From contig SVJK01000002.1 of NCBI GenBank assembly GCA_015069015.1, positions 1-64,000 on the forward strand: a DNA stretch of 64,000 bases, written 5' to 3'. Source of the stretch: Oscillospiraceae bacterium (GTDB lineage Bacteria > Bacillota > Clostridia > UMGS1810). The notes beneath the pieces were generated by a model that saw only the letters and a program-made list of their open reading frames with translations, was not told the origin of the DNA and did not search any database. Below are positions 7,457 to 16,785 of the stretch, in pieces; within the stretch, counting starts at the first letter, position 1, and the number at the start of each line of letters is the position of its first letter. A program made the position numbers and the translations under genes.

Positions 7457-8821
7457 ATGAAAATCGGCTTGTTACCATTATATCTTGCCCTGTACGGTGA
7501 AAAACCCAAACCGAGGATGAGGGCGTTTTATGAGAAAATTGTAAAAATGTTTGAAGACAGAGGTATTGAAGTTGTATGCACAGACCTTTGCGCATTAAAA
7601 GAAGAATTCGAAAATGCAATTTCCCTTTTTGAAAATGAAAAATGCGATGCACTTGTGACACTCCATATGTGCTATTCACCTTCTCTTGAATCAGCAGATG
7701 CTTTAAAAAACACAAAACTGCCAATAATTATCTGCGACACAACAGAAACATTTGATTTTTCCGATAAACAAGGTCCAGGAGAAATTATGTATTGTCACGG
7801 AATTCACGGCGTTATGGATATGTGCAATCTTTTAAAGAAAAACAAAAAACCATATGCAATTGCCGCAGGTCATTGTGAAAAAAGCGATGTTATAGACAGA
7901 GTTGTCGGATTTGTAAAAGCAGCAAAGAGCGCGCAGTCAATAGATGGTTCAACTGTTGGAAGCATTGGCGGAAACTTTGGCGGCATGGGTGATTTTGAAG
8001 TCAGTGACGAAAAAATGCTTTCCCGATTCGGCACAAAAGTTGTATACCCTGAAAAAGGGGAATTGAAAGCACTTTGCAAAGAAGTTACACAGGAAGAGAT
8101 AACTCTGGAAAAAGAAAGAAACAAAAATGATTTTGAATTCATCGGAGAATTTGATGATGAAATATACACAAAGTCAGTCATCACCGATCTTGCACTTAAA
8201 AAATGGATAGAAAAAAGAAATCTTCGCGGTCTCACCGTTAACTTCAGAAACATTGGTGAACTTTACACAATGCCATTTAACGGACTTTGCAGAGCAATGG
8301 GTGACAGAATCGGCTATGCAGGTGAGGGAGACACTCTGACTGCACTTTTTACCGGTGCACTTTTACAGGGATATAAGGAAACATCTTTTGTCGAACTTTT
8401 TTGTCCGGATTGGGAAAACAACACCGTTTTTATTAACCATATGGGCGAAATGAATTATGTTGTGGCAGACAGAAAACCTGAATTTTATGAAAAACCCTTT
8501 TCATTCGGTGGGGAAGAAACAACAAATCCCTATTCAGGCAGTGCCGCATATAAGCCCGGAAACGCTATGTTTGTAAACATATTTGAAGATGCGGACGGAT
8601 TCAATGCGCTGATTGCACCTGTAAAAGTTTTGAAAGAGACAACTGACAGTTTCAAAAAGAATGTGAGAGGATGGCTTGATTTCGGAATGCCTGTTTCCGA
8701 AGCCCTTGAAAAAATCAGCATGCGCGGTGCAACTCACCATAGCATTCTGATTTATGATGCAACGGTTTCTGAAATGGAATTCTTTGCAAAACTTCTGGGA
8801 ATTACCCCTGTTAATCTGTGA
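7457..8821 (+). CDS. L-arabinose/L-fucose isomerase-like protein
   Basis: About 454 aa. The ATG at 7457 follows GGAGG (7444-7448); an upstream in-frame TTG overlaps that site. The fold is recognisable from the AraA-like metal site: E290 (AGEGD), E313 (VELFCP), H328 (NHMGE) and H428 (THHSILIYD). The 100-residue gap between the two His equals that of E. coli AraA (H350/H450). Overall identity to true AraA or FucI appears low, so the aldose/ketose substrate is not predictable. It follows the amidohydrolase by 18 bases and precedes a Gfo/Idh/MocA dehydrogenase in the same operon. Confidence 0.82.
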   Translation: MKIGLLPLYLALYGEKPKPRMRAFYEKIVKMFEDRGIEVVCTDLCALKEEFENAISLFENEKCDALVTLHMCYSPSLESADALKNTKLPIIICDTTETFDFSDKQGPGEIMYCHGIHGVMDMCNLLKKNKKPYAIAAGHCEKSDVIDRVVGFVKAAKSAQSIDGSTVGSIGGNFGGMGDFEVSDEKMLSRFGTKVVYPEKGELKALCKEVTQEEITLEKERNKNDFEFIGEFDDEIYTKSVITDLALKKWIEKRNLRGLTVNFRNIGELYTMPFNGLCRAMGDRIGYAGEGDTLTALFTGALLQGYKETSFVELFCPDWENNTVFINHMGEMNYVVADRKPEFYEKPFSFGGEETTNPYSGSAAYKPGNAMFVNIFEDADGFNALIAPVKVLKETTDSFKKNVRGWLDFGMPVSEALEKISMRGATHHSILIYDATVSEMEFFAKLLGITPVNL

Positions 8822-8847
8822 TTATTTGCTGTGAGGAGATAATAATA

Positions 8848-9978
8848 ATGAAAACAATTAAATTCGGTATTATAGGCTGTGGACTTATGGGCAAAGAATT
8901 TGCCGGAGCGGTAGGCAGATGGTATCATCTTGAAGATGAATGTGCAAGACCTGAAATCATAGCCCTTTGTGATACAAATGAATCATCACTTAAGTGGTTC
9001 AAAGATAAGATTTCTACAGTAAAATATACCTACACCGACTATCACGACCTTTTGAAAAATGATGAAATTGATGCAGTATACTGTGCAGTTCCTCACGTTC
9101 TTCACGGCGAGATTTATGTAGACATAATTGAATCAGGAAAACACTTTATGGGAGAAAAGCCTTTTGGTATGGACAAAGAGCAAAATGATAAGATTATGGA
9201 GGCGGTTAAACGCCATCCGGATTCTGTCGTCCGCTGTGCAAGCGAATTTCCTTTTTATCCTGCCTGTCAGATGCTGATTGACTATGTTAAATCCGGAAAA
9301 ACAGGAAGAATTTTAGAAGTCAGATCAGGCTTTTGCCATTCAAGTGATATGAATCCCCAAAAACCAATCAACTGGAAAAGGAAGATTGAACTGAACGGAG
9401 AATACGGATGTATGGGTGACCTTGGTCTTCACACTCAACATGTTCCATTCCGTCTTGGCTGGATTCCTGAAAATGTTTGCGCCAAACTTTCAAATTATAT
9501 CACCCAACGTCCCGACGGCAATGGCGGTATGGCAAAATGCGAAACATGGGACAATGCAATTTTAATGTGCGACACCAAAGATAAAGACGGCAATAAGTTT
9601 CCCATCACTTTTGAAATGAAGCGTATGCAACCGGGTGCCACAAACGAATGGTATCTTGAGGTGTATGGTATGGAAATGTCTGTGAAGTTTTCCACCTCCG
9701 ATCCCAATGCATTTTATTACACTCAGGCAGTAGGTTCAGAGCAAGCCTGGTCACGTCTCATTGTGGGCAATAAACCTCAGTTTAAAACAGCCACGGGAGC
9801 GATTTTTGAATTTGGATTCACAGATTCCATACTTCAGATGTGGGCGGCTTTCATATATGAAATCGAGGGAAGAGAGGTTTCTTTCGGATGTTGCACACCC
9901 GAGGAAACAATTCTTTCTCACAGGCTTCACACTGCGGCACTTCTGTCAGAAAAAGAGAAAACAATAATAAAACTATAA
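8848..9978 (+). CDS. Gfo/Idh/MocA-family oxidoreductase
   Basis: About 376 aa from the ATG at 8848, which has GAGGAG (8833-8838) upstream; the longer ORF begins inside the intergenic space. An N-terminal Rossmann fold has GIIGCGLMG (residues 8-16), an EKP motif in GEKPFGMDK near 104 with the usual catalytic Lys, and a C-terminal alpha/beta domain. The family oxidises or reduces sugars, inositols or sugar acids with NAD(P). Within the operon it would interconvert a hydroxyl and a keto group next to the isomerase and aminotransferase steps. The exact substrate is unknown. Confidence 0.87.
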   Translation: MKTIKFGIIGCGLMGKEFAGAVGRWYHLEDECARPEIIALCDTNESSLKWFKDKISTVKYTYTDYHDLLKNDEIDAVYCAVPHVLHGEIYVDIIESGKHFMGEKPFGMDKEQNDKIMEAVKRHPDSVVRCASEFPFYPACQMLIDYVKSGKTGRILEVRSGFCHSSDMNPQKPINWKRKIELNGEYGCMGDLGLHTQHVPFRLGWIPENVCAKLSNYITQRPDGNGGMAKCETWDNAILMCDTKDKDGNKFPITFEMKRMQPGATNEWYLEVYGMEMSVKFSTSDPNAFYYTQAVGSEQAWSRLIVGNKPQFKTATGAIFEFGFTDSILQMWAAFIYEIEGREVSFGCCTPEETILSHRLHTAALLSEKEKTIIKL

Positions 9979-9991
9979 GAGGAGAAAGAAT

Positions 9992-11533
9992 ATGTTGAAA
10001 AATATTACACGTTCCCTGAGAGATCTTCTTGGATCTGAATATATGGATGCAGTAAAATCTGTTGCCGTAAATATTTACGGTATGGACAGTGCAGAGGCAG
10101 ACCGCCTTGTTGATGAAAAGGTTGACTTTTTCCCTGAGGACTACATTGCCCGTATGCGTGATATGGCAAAAAAGACAGGAAAAAAGGTTGCAGACGGTTT
10201 TGAAAATTCTCTCATCGGTGCTCCCACTGAAAGCTATCGCAAGGCATCACATTCAAATGCCGCACCCATAGGCGGTATCGGTTGCACAAGAATAGGTGAA
10301 GACGGAAAAGCATATCTGATTGCCAAAAGTGAGCATTACCACTCATCTCTCGGTCATAACTTCCCCGGTTATAAACTCATCACAAATGCAAGAAAACTTG
10401 GCATCTTAAATGCTACTCATAATAACACAAGAGGTTATATAACCCGTCTTGCAGAAAGCCGTCTCATTGCAGTTGCAAACGGTGTGGAAGAAAACAGTGC
10501 AGAACATAAGGAAATTCTTTCATCAAAAGAGCCTCATGTTTTAAACAGAATAATCAACCTTGAAACAGGCTCACTTGCAGTTGAAGCCGGCATCAAAATG
10601 ATGCTTGCCCGTTTTTACCGCCTTGACGAATCCTTTGATGCACCAAAATATGACGGTAAAGTCCCTGTATTCCTTGTAATGGAAGATAACAAAGAGGGAC
10701 TTACTGCAAACTATCACGGCACCACCGTAATTGCACAGACTCTTCGCGGAATGTGGCCTGAACTTTATGGTAAATTTGCAGAAAATGATATATACAAGGT
10801 TGTCAGCGTTAAGAAAAATGATATTTCGGATTTTGAGAAAAAAATAAAAAAATATAACTCCGGACAGTATAAAACAGCAGGATTTTTGCACGAAATCATT
10901 CTTATGAACTATTCAGGCATTCGCCTGACAAAGGAATTTTTGCAGGGAGCATACAAACTTTGTCACGAAACAGACACATTTACCCTCTGTGACGAAATTC
11001 AGTCCTGCATGTGGTATGACGGAATGTTTCTTTTCAGACAATACGGTCTTAATCCTGATTTTTCCATAATAGGAAAAGGATTCCCCGGTGGAGAGTATCC
11101 TGCAAGTAAAATCATCACTACATACGAAGCAGACATCCTCAATCAGTTTGGTGCCTTGGTTACCAACGGTCAGGAGGAACTTGCAAGCCTTGCCTATCTC
11201 ATAACAATGGAATTTGCCGGAGCAAATGGTAAAGAAATCACCGAAATGGGTGAATACGTAGAAAAAGGCATTGCTGATATTGCTAAAGATTTCCCGAAGG
11301 TTGTTGAAAAGCCCGACGGTCTCGGTCACCTTGCGGCAATTCATTTCTACTCTGTGGAAACTGCGGCAAAGTTTACAAAACTAATAAATGACAAGTGCGT
11401 TGATATCAGTGCCCAACTTTACAAAGCAGATTGTCCTCCCGGAGCACTCATCAAACCACCTCTTATTGCAGATGAAACTGTAATTGATGTTATGCTTGAA
11501 AAAATAAGGGAATGTTTGAAAAGCCTTGAATAG
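9992..11533 (+). CDS. Class III PLP aminotransferase
   Basis: 513 aa, longer than the usual 430-460 because of an extra N-terminal helical region of about 60 residues. Class III features are HNFPGYKL, a cofactor-contacting Asp in TLCDEIQSC and the Schiff-base lysine K362 in IIGKGFPGGEYP. Glutamate-1-semialdehyde aminomutases and omega-aminotransferases share this fold. It starts 13 bases after the dehydrogenase behind AGGAGA, in the same operon. With a sugar kinase, isomerase and dehydrogenase around it, removal of an amino group from an amino sugar or amino-polyol is plausible but unproven. Confidence 0.83.
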   Translation: MLKNITRSLRDLLGSEYMDAVKSVAVNIYGMDSAEADRLVDEKVDFFPEDYIARMRDMAKKTGKKVADGFENSLIGAPTESYRKASHSNAAPIGGIGCTRIGEDGKAYLIAKSEHYHSSLGHNFPGYKLITNARKLGILNATHNNTRGYITRLAESRLIAVANGVEENSAEHKEILSSKEPHVLNRIINLETGSLAVEAGIKMMLARFYRLDESFDAPKYDGKVPVFLVMEDNKEGLTANYHGTTVIAQTLRGMWPELYGKFAENDIYKVVSVKKNDISDFEKKIKKYNSGQYKTAGFLHEIILMNYSGIRLTKEFLQGAYKLCHETDTFTLCDEIQSCMWYDGMFLFRQYGLNPDFSIIGKGFPGGEYPASKIITTYEADILNQFGALVTNGQEELASLAYLITMEFAGANGKEITEMGEYVEKGIADIAKDFPKVVEKPDGLGHLAAIHFYSVETAAKFTKLINDKCVDISAQLYKADCPPGALIKPPLIADETVIDVMLEKIRECLKSLE

Positions 11534-11556
11534 GCACAATTACGGACGGTGTAGAT

Positions 11557-12813
11557 ATGACAAAGTATTTAGAAGATAAAAAAGCAAGCCACATACTGAT
11601 AATTGTATGTTTCCTGACATATACCATTATTGCTCTCACAAGAAATGCCTATGCTGCTGCCATTGCAAGCATAGTTGCAGAAGGGTATTTCACAAAGTCT
11701 GATGCAGGAATAGTTGCCACAAGTTTCAGTATCACATATTGCGTTTCTCAGATTATCGGAAGTTATTATGTTGACAGGTTTTCACCATTCAAGGTAATTT
11801 TTATGGGGGCTTTGGTTACCATATTTGCAAATATTGCAATGTCACTGACTCCCACCTATTGGGTAATCTTTATTTCTCGTGGTTTGTGTGGCGTTGCGCA
11901 ATTTGGCATATGGCCTGCACTACTCAGGATTTTGTCTGAGTATGTAAACAAAGAACACAGACGTGTGTGGAGATACATACTTCCTCTTGGTGTGACACTT
12001 GGCTATGTTATAAGTTATCTTGCAATAGCGGCTATCCCTGAATGGAGAGGAATTTTCACCCTTTCCTACATATCTCTTGCAGTTGCGACTGTAATATTTG
12101 TTATTACAGTAATATACGCGCAGAAAAAGGCTGTTACTTTAGAATCCAAGTCTGAAATTTCAGCAAATGAAGACAACATGACAAAAAAAGAAAATACACA
12201 AAACATCAGTGTATTCAGATTGCTGACTTCAAGCGGTGCGCTGATTCTTATGATACCCATATTTGCTCAGGCTCTCATAGGCAACGGAATCGGTAGTTGG
12301 ATGCCCACCATGATAATGGAAAGTTACAATGTGTCACCTGCAATTTCAAGTATTATGACCACAATATCAACCGCTGCAAAATTTGTGGCAGTGGTTTGGG
12401 TTATGATTTTTTATCCGAGAGTATTTAAACAACAAACAACAATGATGGGAATGCTCCTTCTTTTTGCGGTTCCTTTCCTTGCATCATCCATATTTATCGG
12501 AAAACTACCGATGATTTCTGTGGTTGTTTTCATTACCATAATCCAGACATTTAAAGGTTCAATTCATCAACTTAACACCGTTGAGATTCCCAAGGTATAC
12601 ACAAAATATAACAGATCCGGAATGGTGGCAGGTCTTATAAATGCGGTTGCAACATTTGCCGGAGTCATATCAAGTTGGCTTTGGGGGTGGATGGCAGAAT
12701 CCTACAGCTGGGATGTGATTATCACAGTATGGACTGTAATGGCACTTGTTTCTTCATTAATTTGCTTTGCAGTAACCCCACTTTGGAAAAAGTTTTCAGA
12801 TAGTAAAATTTAA
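11557..12813 (+). CDS. MFS permease, OPA-like (organophosphate/sugar acid type)
   Basis: 418 aa, about twelve transmembrane helices with a central cytoplasmic loop of roughly 45 hydrophilic residues (around 195-225). The motif DRFSPFKVIFMG after helix 2 is the MFS signature between helices 2 and 3. The early RNAYAAAIASI and YCVSQIIGSYYVDRF segments resemble the GlpT/OPA branch. It is the last gene of the operon, 23 bases after the aminotransferase, and is the likely importer for its substrate. A bidirectional terminator follows. Confidence 0.83.
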   Translation: MTKYLEDKKASHILIIVCFLTYTIIALTRNAYAAAIASIVAEGYFTKSDAGIVATSFSITYCVSQIIGSYYVDRFSPFKVIFMGALVTIFANIAMSLTPTYWVIFISRGLCGVAQFGIWPALLRILSEYVNKEHRRVWRYILPLGVTLGYVISYLAIAAIPEWRGIFTLSYISLAVATVIFVITVIYAQKKAVTLESKSEISANEDNMTKKENTQNISVFRLLTSSGALILMIPIFAQALIGNGIGSWMPTMIMESYNVSPAISSIMTTISTAAKFVAVVWVMIFYPRVFKQQTTMMGMLLLFAVPFLASSIFIGKLPMISVVVFITIIQTFKGSIHQLNTVEIPKVYTKYNRSGMVAGLINAVATFAGVISSWLWGWMAESYSWDVIITVWTVMALVSSLICFAVTPLWKKFSDSKI

Positions 12814-12830
12814 AGAAGATTTCCTATGTT

Positions 12831-12880
12831 AAAAAAAGGGAGTGTAAATTAATTTGGTGAATTAATTTACACTCCCCTTT
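12831..12880. terminator. Bidirectional terminator between convergent operons
   Basis: GGGAGTGTAAATTAATT pairs with AATTAATTTACACTCCC around a five-base loop (12838-12876), flanked by an A-run upstream and CTTT downstream. It separates the convergent MFS and EamA genes and shares the GTGTAAATTA core with the hairpin at 1415. Confidence 0.85.
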
Positions 12881-12883
12881 GTG

Positions 12884-13759
12884 TTATTTTTTGTTTGATA
12901 TATATATTCCGCCGGAAATGAGCAAAAATGCTGTAATATACTGAATATTAAACACATTTTCCCCAAGAATAGCCGCGCTGAACAGGCAGGCAAAAACAGG
13001 TTCTGCAAATTTTATGATAAGAAGTTTTGAAAGTTCTCCGCCTTTAAGGATAGTATACCACAGGCAGTAACTTACGATTGATGCAAGACATATATATACC
13101 ATAACCGGGCAGGATGCAAAAGTTATATTGACACTTCCGCCAAGATACAGACCAAGTATCAGAAGAATTGCTCCGCCAAAAAACTGTGATATTCCCGTTG
13201 CCGCAATTGGGTCAAATCTTTTAAAGACTTTTTTGCTGACAATATTTGCTGCAACGGATGAAAACGATGCACCGAGTATCATCGCATCTCCGATATTAAA
13301 ACTTACCTTTCCGCCTTTTGCATTTATTGCCACAATTCCTGCAAATCCCAGAACTGCACCGATAATTTTCGGATATGTAACTTTGTCATTTTTAAAAAAC
13401 ACAAATGAAAGGCAAACGTAGAATAGAGAACCAACCTGTTTTAGTATGGCAGTTTTTGAACTGTCGGTTATCTGCATTGCGGAGTATGTGAAATAATAGT
13501 GAATAACAATCGAAAAAAGTCCTGACAAAAGAACAGGCAGAATCACATTTTTTGCACCGCCAAATGAACTTTTATCTTTCAAAAATGCAAATGCAGATAC
13601 AGCAAGACCGCAGATAACAAAACGGATTCCAATAAAAAGCAGAATATCCTGAGTTGTACTGACGCCATATTGAGCATAACTGTATTTTACCGAAGGAAAC
13701 AAACTTCCCCACAGCAGCATAACAAGAAGCGACAAAAGAATGCTTTTTTTCTTACTCAT
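12884..13759 (-). CDS. EamA/DMT-family transporter
   Basis: About 291 aa from ATG 13759 (a GTG one codon upstream is the alternative). Ten hydrophobic helices in two EamA halves; the first begins LLSLLVMLLWGSLFPSVKYS and the second includes AEPVFACLFSAAILGE. It overlaps the end of the upstream MDR gene, so it is translated from the same minus-strand message. Last gene of the operon. The transported compound is unknown; it may serve the pathway encoded by the same operon. Confidence 0.83.
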   Translation of the reverse strand: MSKKKSILLSLLVMLLWGSLFPSVKYSYAQYGVSTTQDILLFIGIRFVICGLAVSAFAFLKDKSSFGGAKNVILPVLLSGLFSIVIHYYFTYSAMQITDSSKTAILKQVGSLFYVCLSFVFFKNDKVTYPKIIGAVLGFAGIVAINAKGGKVSFNIGDAMILGASFSSVAANIVSKKVFKRFDPIAATGISQFFGGAILLILGLYLGGSVNITFASCPVMVYICLASIVSYCLWYTILKGGELSKLLIIKFAEPVFACLFSAAILGENVFNIQYITAFLLISGGIYISNKK

Positions 13760-14732
13760 CACAGACTTTCAGAACCACCTTCCCGATGTTTTCGCATCTT
13801 TCTAAAATTCCGTGAGCTTCCATTGCCTTTTCCATAGGAAGAACCTTATATATAGACGGTTTGATTTCACCGTTTTCAATTTTTGGCCAAACATTTTTGA
13901 CAAGTTCTGAGAGAATATATGCTTTAAACTCACCTGTTCTGTTTCTCAGCATACTTCCCACAAGGTGAAGACCTTTTGTGAGAAGGGGACGGAGAAGAAC
14001 ATTTGTTTCAGTTCCAGCAAGAGTTGAAATGACAATCCAGTATCCGCCCCTTGCCATATAGGGTAGACTTTTTCCGAGAGTTTCACCTGACAGACAATCC
14101 ATTGAAACCCATATGGGGTTTCCTGCCTCTTCTTCTCTTTTTAAAACATCTTCCACATTTTCTTTGGATGTGTCAATTATAATGTCCGCACCAAGATTTG
14201 ATATTTTTTCGATAATATCTGTTGAGCGTACCGATGTTATAACTTTTGAGCCAAGAGATTTTGCCATTGGAATTGCAACAGATGCAAGACCTGATGCGCC
14301 TGCTGGGATAAAGGCAGTTTTTCCTTTTTCAAGATGACCTTCAATGTAGAGATTGAGGTATGATGTTGCATATGCTTCGGGAAGTGCTGCTGCCTCTTCC
14401 ATAGAAAGTCCTTTGGGAATCGGCATCAGCATATTTTCTCTTACAGAAACATATTCTGCATATCCTCCGCCTCCTAAAAGAGCGCACACTCTGTCGCCTT
14501 TTTTCCATTTTGTAACATCTTTTCCTGTTTCTGTTACAACACCTGCAATTTCAAGTCCCATCCATTGGGGTTCACCGGGAGGGGAGGGATACGTTCCCTG
14601 ACGCTGTAAAAGGTCTGCACGGTTAAGGGCTGCAGCGCATATTTTAACCATAACTCTGTCGTTTTCAAGAACAGGATCTTCCACATCCTGCCAAACAAGA
14701 TTTTTGTTTTCATCAACAAGCATTGCTTTCAT
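13752..14732 (-). CDS. Quinone-oxidoreductase-like MDR protein (zinc-free, PIG3-like)
   Basis: About 326 aa; ATG 14732 chosen over an upstream TTG because it sits 2 bases after the SDR stop with AAGGAA upstream. N-terminal GroES-like domain (LNRADLLQRQGTYPSPPG, GLEIAGVV) and a Rossmann domain with AGASGLASVAIPMAKSLG. The zinc-binding Cys/His set of alcohol dehydrogenases is absent. The NRADLLQRQG and YPSPPG pattern is typical of the PIG3/QorA branch of NAD(P)H:quinone reductases. The natural substrate in this operon is not clear. Stop overlaps the EamA start. Confidence 0.85.
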   Translation of the reverse strand: MKAMLVDENKNLVWQDVEDPVLENDRVMVKICAAALNRADLLQRQGTYPSPPGEPQWMGLEIAGVVTETGKDVTKWKKGDRVCALLGGGGYAEYVSVRENMLMPIPKGLSMEEAAALPEAYATSYLNLYIEGHLEKGKTAFIPAGASGLASVAIPMAKSLGSKVITSVRSTDIIEKISNLGADIIIDTSKENVEDVLKREEEAGNPIWVSMDCLSGETLGKSLPYMARGGYWIVISTLAGTETNVLLRPLLTKGLHLVGSMLRNRTGEFKAYILSELVKNVWPKIENGEIKPSIYKVLPMEKAMEAHGILERCENIGKVVLKVCDE

Positions 14733-14734
14733 AA

Positions 14735-15511
14735 TCAATCAGTTCCTTTCATTGATAATGTTCTTCCACCGTCGCAGACATATGTCTGACCGGTTATAAA
14801 TCTTGCCTTGTCTGATACTAAAAATTCAACAAGATTTGCAATATCCTGTGCTGTGCATTTCTCACCAAGGAGATTTGTTTCATAAGCATAATGTCTGCCA
14901 TATTCCGTGGTGGTGTCAACTTCATCACGGCAAACCACACCCGGAGCCACAGAATTAACGTTAATTTTGTGCTCGCCAAGTTCTTTTGCAAGTGCTTTTG
15001 TGAGCGATATTACTCCGCCTTTTGATGCAGCATAATCACAGCAGGTTGCCAGACCGTTAATTGCTACAGCAGATGAAAAATTGATTATTTTTCCGCCTTC
15101 CCCTTGTCTGATCATAACCCTTGCCGCTGCACGACTCATCCAGAATGCGCCGTAGAGATTTACTTTAAGAACCCTGTCTATAACATAGTCTTCCTGTTCT
15201 GTAAGGGGAACGTATTTTGCTTCAGGTCCTGCAATTCGGAGGCTTCCTCCTGCAATATGTACCATAATGTCCACTCTTCCGAAATCGCTTGCAATTTTTT
15301 CAACCACTTGGTCAACATCTTTTGACTGTGTTACGTCAAGAATATATCCCTTTGCACATCCCCCAATCTCTTCAATTTTCTTAACGGTTTTTTCAATAGT
15401 TTCAGGAACTATATCGCATACTGCAATTTTGATTCCCTGTTTTGCAAGAGTTACGGCAGTTTCACCACCTATATACCCTCCTGCACCTGTTATAATTGCT
15501 ACTTTGTTCAT
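14735..15511 (-). CDS. Short-chain dehydrogenase/reductase (SDR)
   Basis: About 258 aa from ATG 15511 (MNKVAIITGAGGYIGG), preceded by CAGGGAAAA. The longer in-frame extension to 15658 runs through the remnant of another gene and is not a plausible N-terminus. Classical SDR features: TGAGGYIGG cofactor loop (residues 8-16), NAG-type region replaced by VHIAGGS, catalytic Ser in NFSSAV, Tyr160 and Lys164 in DYAASK. Family members oxidise or reduce alcohols with NAD(P). In the operon it may act on the product of the upstream amidohydrolase. Sequence resembles sugar or polyol SDRs but the substrate is not identifiable. Confidence 0.87.
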   Translation of the reverse strand: MNKVAIITGAGGYIGGETAVTLAKQGIKIAVCDIVPETIEKTVKKIEEIGGCAKGYILDVTQSKDVDQVVEKIASDFGRVDIMVHIAGGSLRIAGPEAKYVPLTEQEDYVIDRVLKVNLYGAFWMSRAAARVMIRQGEGGKIINFSSAVAINGLATCCDYAASKGGVISLTKALAKELGEHKINVNSVAPGVVCRDEVDTTTEYGRHYAYETNLLGEKCTAQDIANLVEFLVSDKARFITGQTYVCDGGRTLSMKGTD

Positions 15512-15569
15512 AAATATTTTCCCTGCCTTTCGTATTTTTTTATTATTTACAAGCCTCATATGTATGTTT

Positions 15570-15704
15570 TTATCTCCAGTCAAACACAGTTCCCAAGGGA
15601 AAGTCTTTGCTTTCACATAATTCTTTATAAATTTGGGGAGCACATTCGGGTTTGACAATTCTTGAAATAATCGGTCTGACTTCGATTCTTTTTCCGCTTA
15701 TCAT
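15570..15704 (-). pseudogene. C-terminal remnant of a zinc-type MDR (sorbitol/threonine dehydrogenase-like)
   Basis: A 44-codon minus-strand frame begins ATG ATA AGC and reads MISGKRIEVRPIISRIVK at its start and FPLGTVFDW near its end. This is the characteristic last 40-50 residues of zinc-binding medium-chain dehydrogenases (the GKI-V-PLIS-RYPLE-A and GVVFDW pattern). No body of such an enzyme is present: the frame upstream runs directly into the end of the amidohydrolase gene at 15718. The simplest reading is a deletion that removed the rest of a dehydrogenase gene from this operon. Its ATG has no well-spaced ribosome binding site, so I do not think it is expressed as a protein. Confidence 0.6.
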
Positions 15705-15717
15705 ATTTAAAATTGCT

Positions 15718-16785
15718 TTATCTCCTGTATACCACTGCACCGTTGCAAATTGTCATAGTGCATTTATAACTCTTATCTGAAAAAACTCTCTGATGAGACC
15801 AGTTATCTGTCAGGTCATATTTTTCGTTATCATATTTAAAAACCGATATATCAGCCAAACGCCCCGGAAGAAGATATCCCGCCTCATTCTCAATGCATGC
15901 TGCCTTTGCCGCACCTGATGTAACAGAGCGGAATATGTCTTCTTCGTTCATTCCAAGGTCTTTAAAAATTGACATACACATTGTCATTCCATATTTTCCG
16001 CCCCTTACATATGCACTTTTGCACGTTATATCAGTGCTTATTGTGTCGGGAATCAGACCGAGATTCAATGCTTTTTTTAAAATGCCAAAATCTGTATGCA
16101 CATGACCTGCAAGACCTGAATCGATAATAATTCCTTTTTCTTTTGCAATTTTCAATGCCTCAAAGTTGTTGTCAGATGATGAGTTTTTACCGCCGTGATA
16201 GGGGTGAGTGATGATGTCACCTTTTCTCAGAACCTTTGCAATTTCTGTCATCTTAACAGGAGAACTTGTGCAATGCACCATAATTTTAAGATTGTTTGCT
16301 GATGCAAAGTCTCTTGCTTCCAAAAGGGGAGTAACGCCTCTTGCATCACATTGACTGTCATCAAAACACACTTTAATTCCAATAAGTTTCTCGCCGTATT
16401 CATTCATCATTTTTCGCACGGTTTCGGTGGAGATATGATTGTTTTTAATGGCTACGGGAGAAAAAACTTTTGTCTTTAAAATAAAATTTTGGGCAAATTC
16501 TTTGTTGCCAAACGCCGCACCGCAGTCCATTGCATAGCACACACCAAACGGAATGCAGGAAAGATCAGGATCTGTCCCGAAACTTTCGCAGGAAATTCCT
16601 GACAAATGGGTATGCATATCAATAAGTCCTGCACTTACAATTTCGCCTGTGGCATCATATACAAAATCGGCATCTGAAGTAATCTGAGGTTCAACTTTTT
16701 CTATTTTTTTGTCACGGATGAAAACATCAGAAAATAAAAATCTTTCTCCGTTCCACACTTTTCCGTTTTTAATAAGAATATTCAT
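15718..16785 (-). CDS. Deacetylase-type amidohydrolase (dihydroorotase-like)
   Basis: About 355 aa from ATG 16785 (MNILIKNGKVWNG), which has AGAGG five bases upstream. An in-frame ATG at 16860 with its own AAGGAAG would add 25 residues (MAKISNLKSPAIAGVV...) unlike any amidohydrolase N-terminus. The composite barrel has an N-terminal beta-sandwich, metal motif DMHTHLSG, a probable bridging Lys in IGIKVCFDD, further His in VHCTSS and THPYHGG, and catalytic Asp in STDIT. It matches the amidohydrolase/deacetylase family (EF_0837 type). Possible substrates are N-acetylated or cyclic amides; in this context an N-acyl sugar or amino acid is possible. First gene of the minus-strand operon. Confidence 0.82.
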   Translation of the reverse strand: MNILIKNGKVWNGERFLFSDVFIRDKKIEKVEPQITSDADFVYDATGEIVSAGLIDMHTHLSGISCESFGTDPDLSCIPFGVCYAMDCGAAFGNKEFAQNFILKTKVFSPVAIKNNHISTETVRKMMNEYGEKLIGIKVCFDDSQCDARGVTPLLEARDFASANNLKIMVHCTSSPVKMTEIAKVLRKGDIITHPYHGGKNSSSDNNFEALKIAKEKGIIIDSGLAGHVHTDFGILKKALNLGLIPDTISTDITCKSAYVRGGKYGMTMCMSIFKDLGMNEEDIFRSVTSGAAKAACIENEAGYLLPGRLADISVFKYDNEKYDLTDNWSHQRVFSDKSYKCTMTICNGAVVYRR

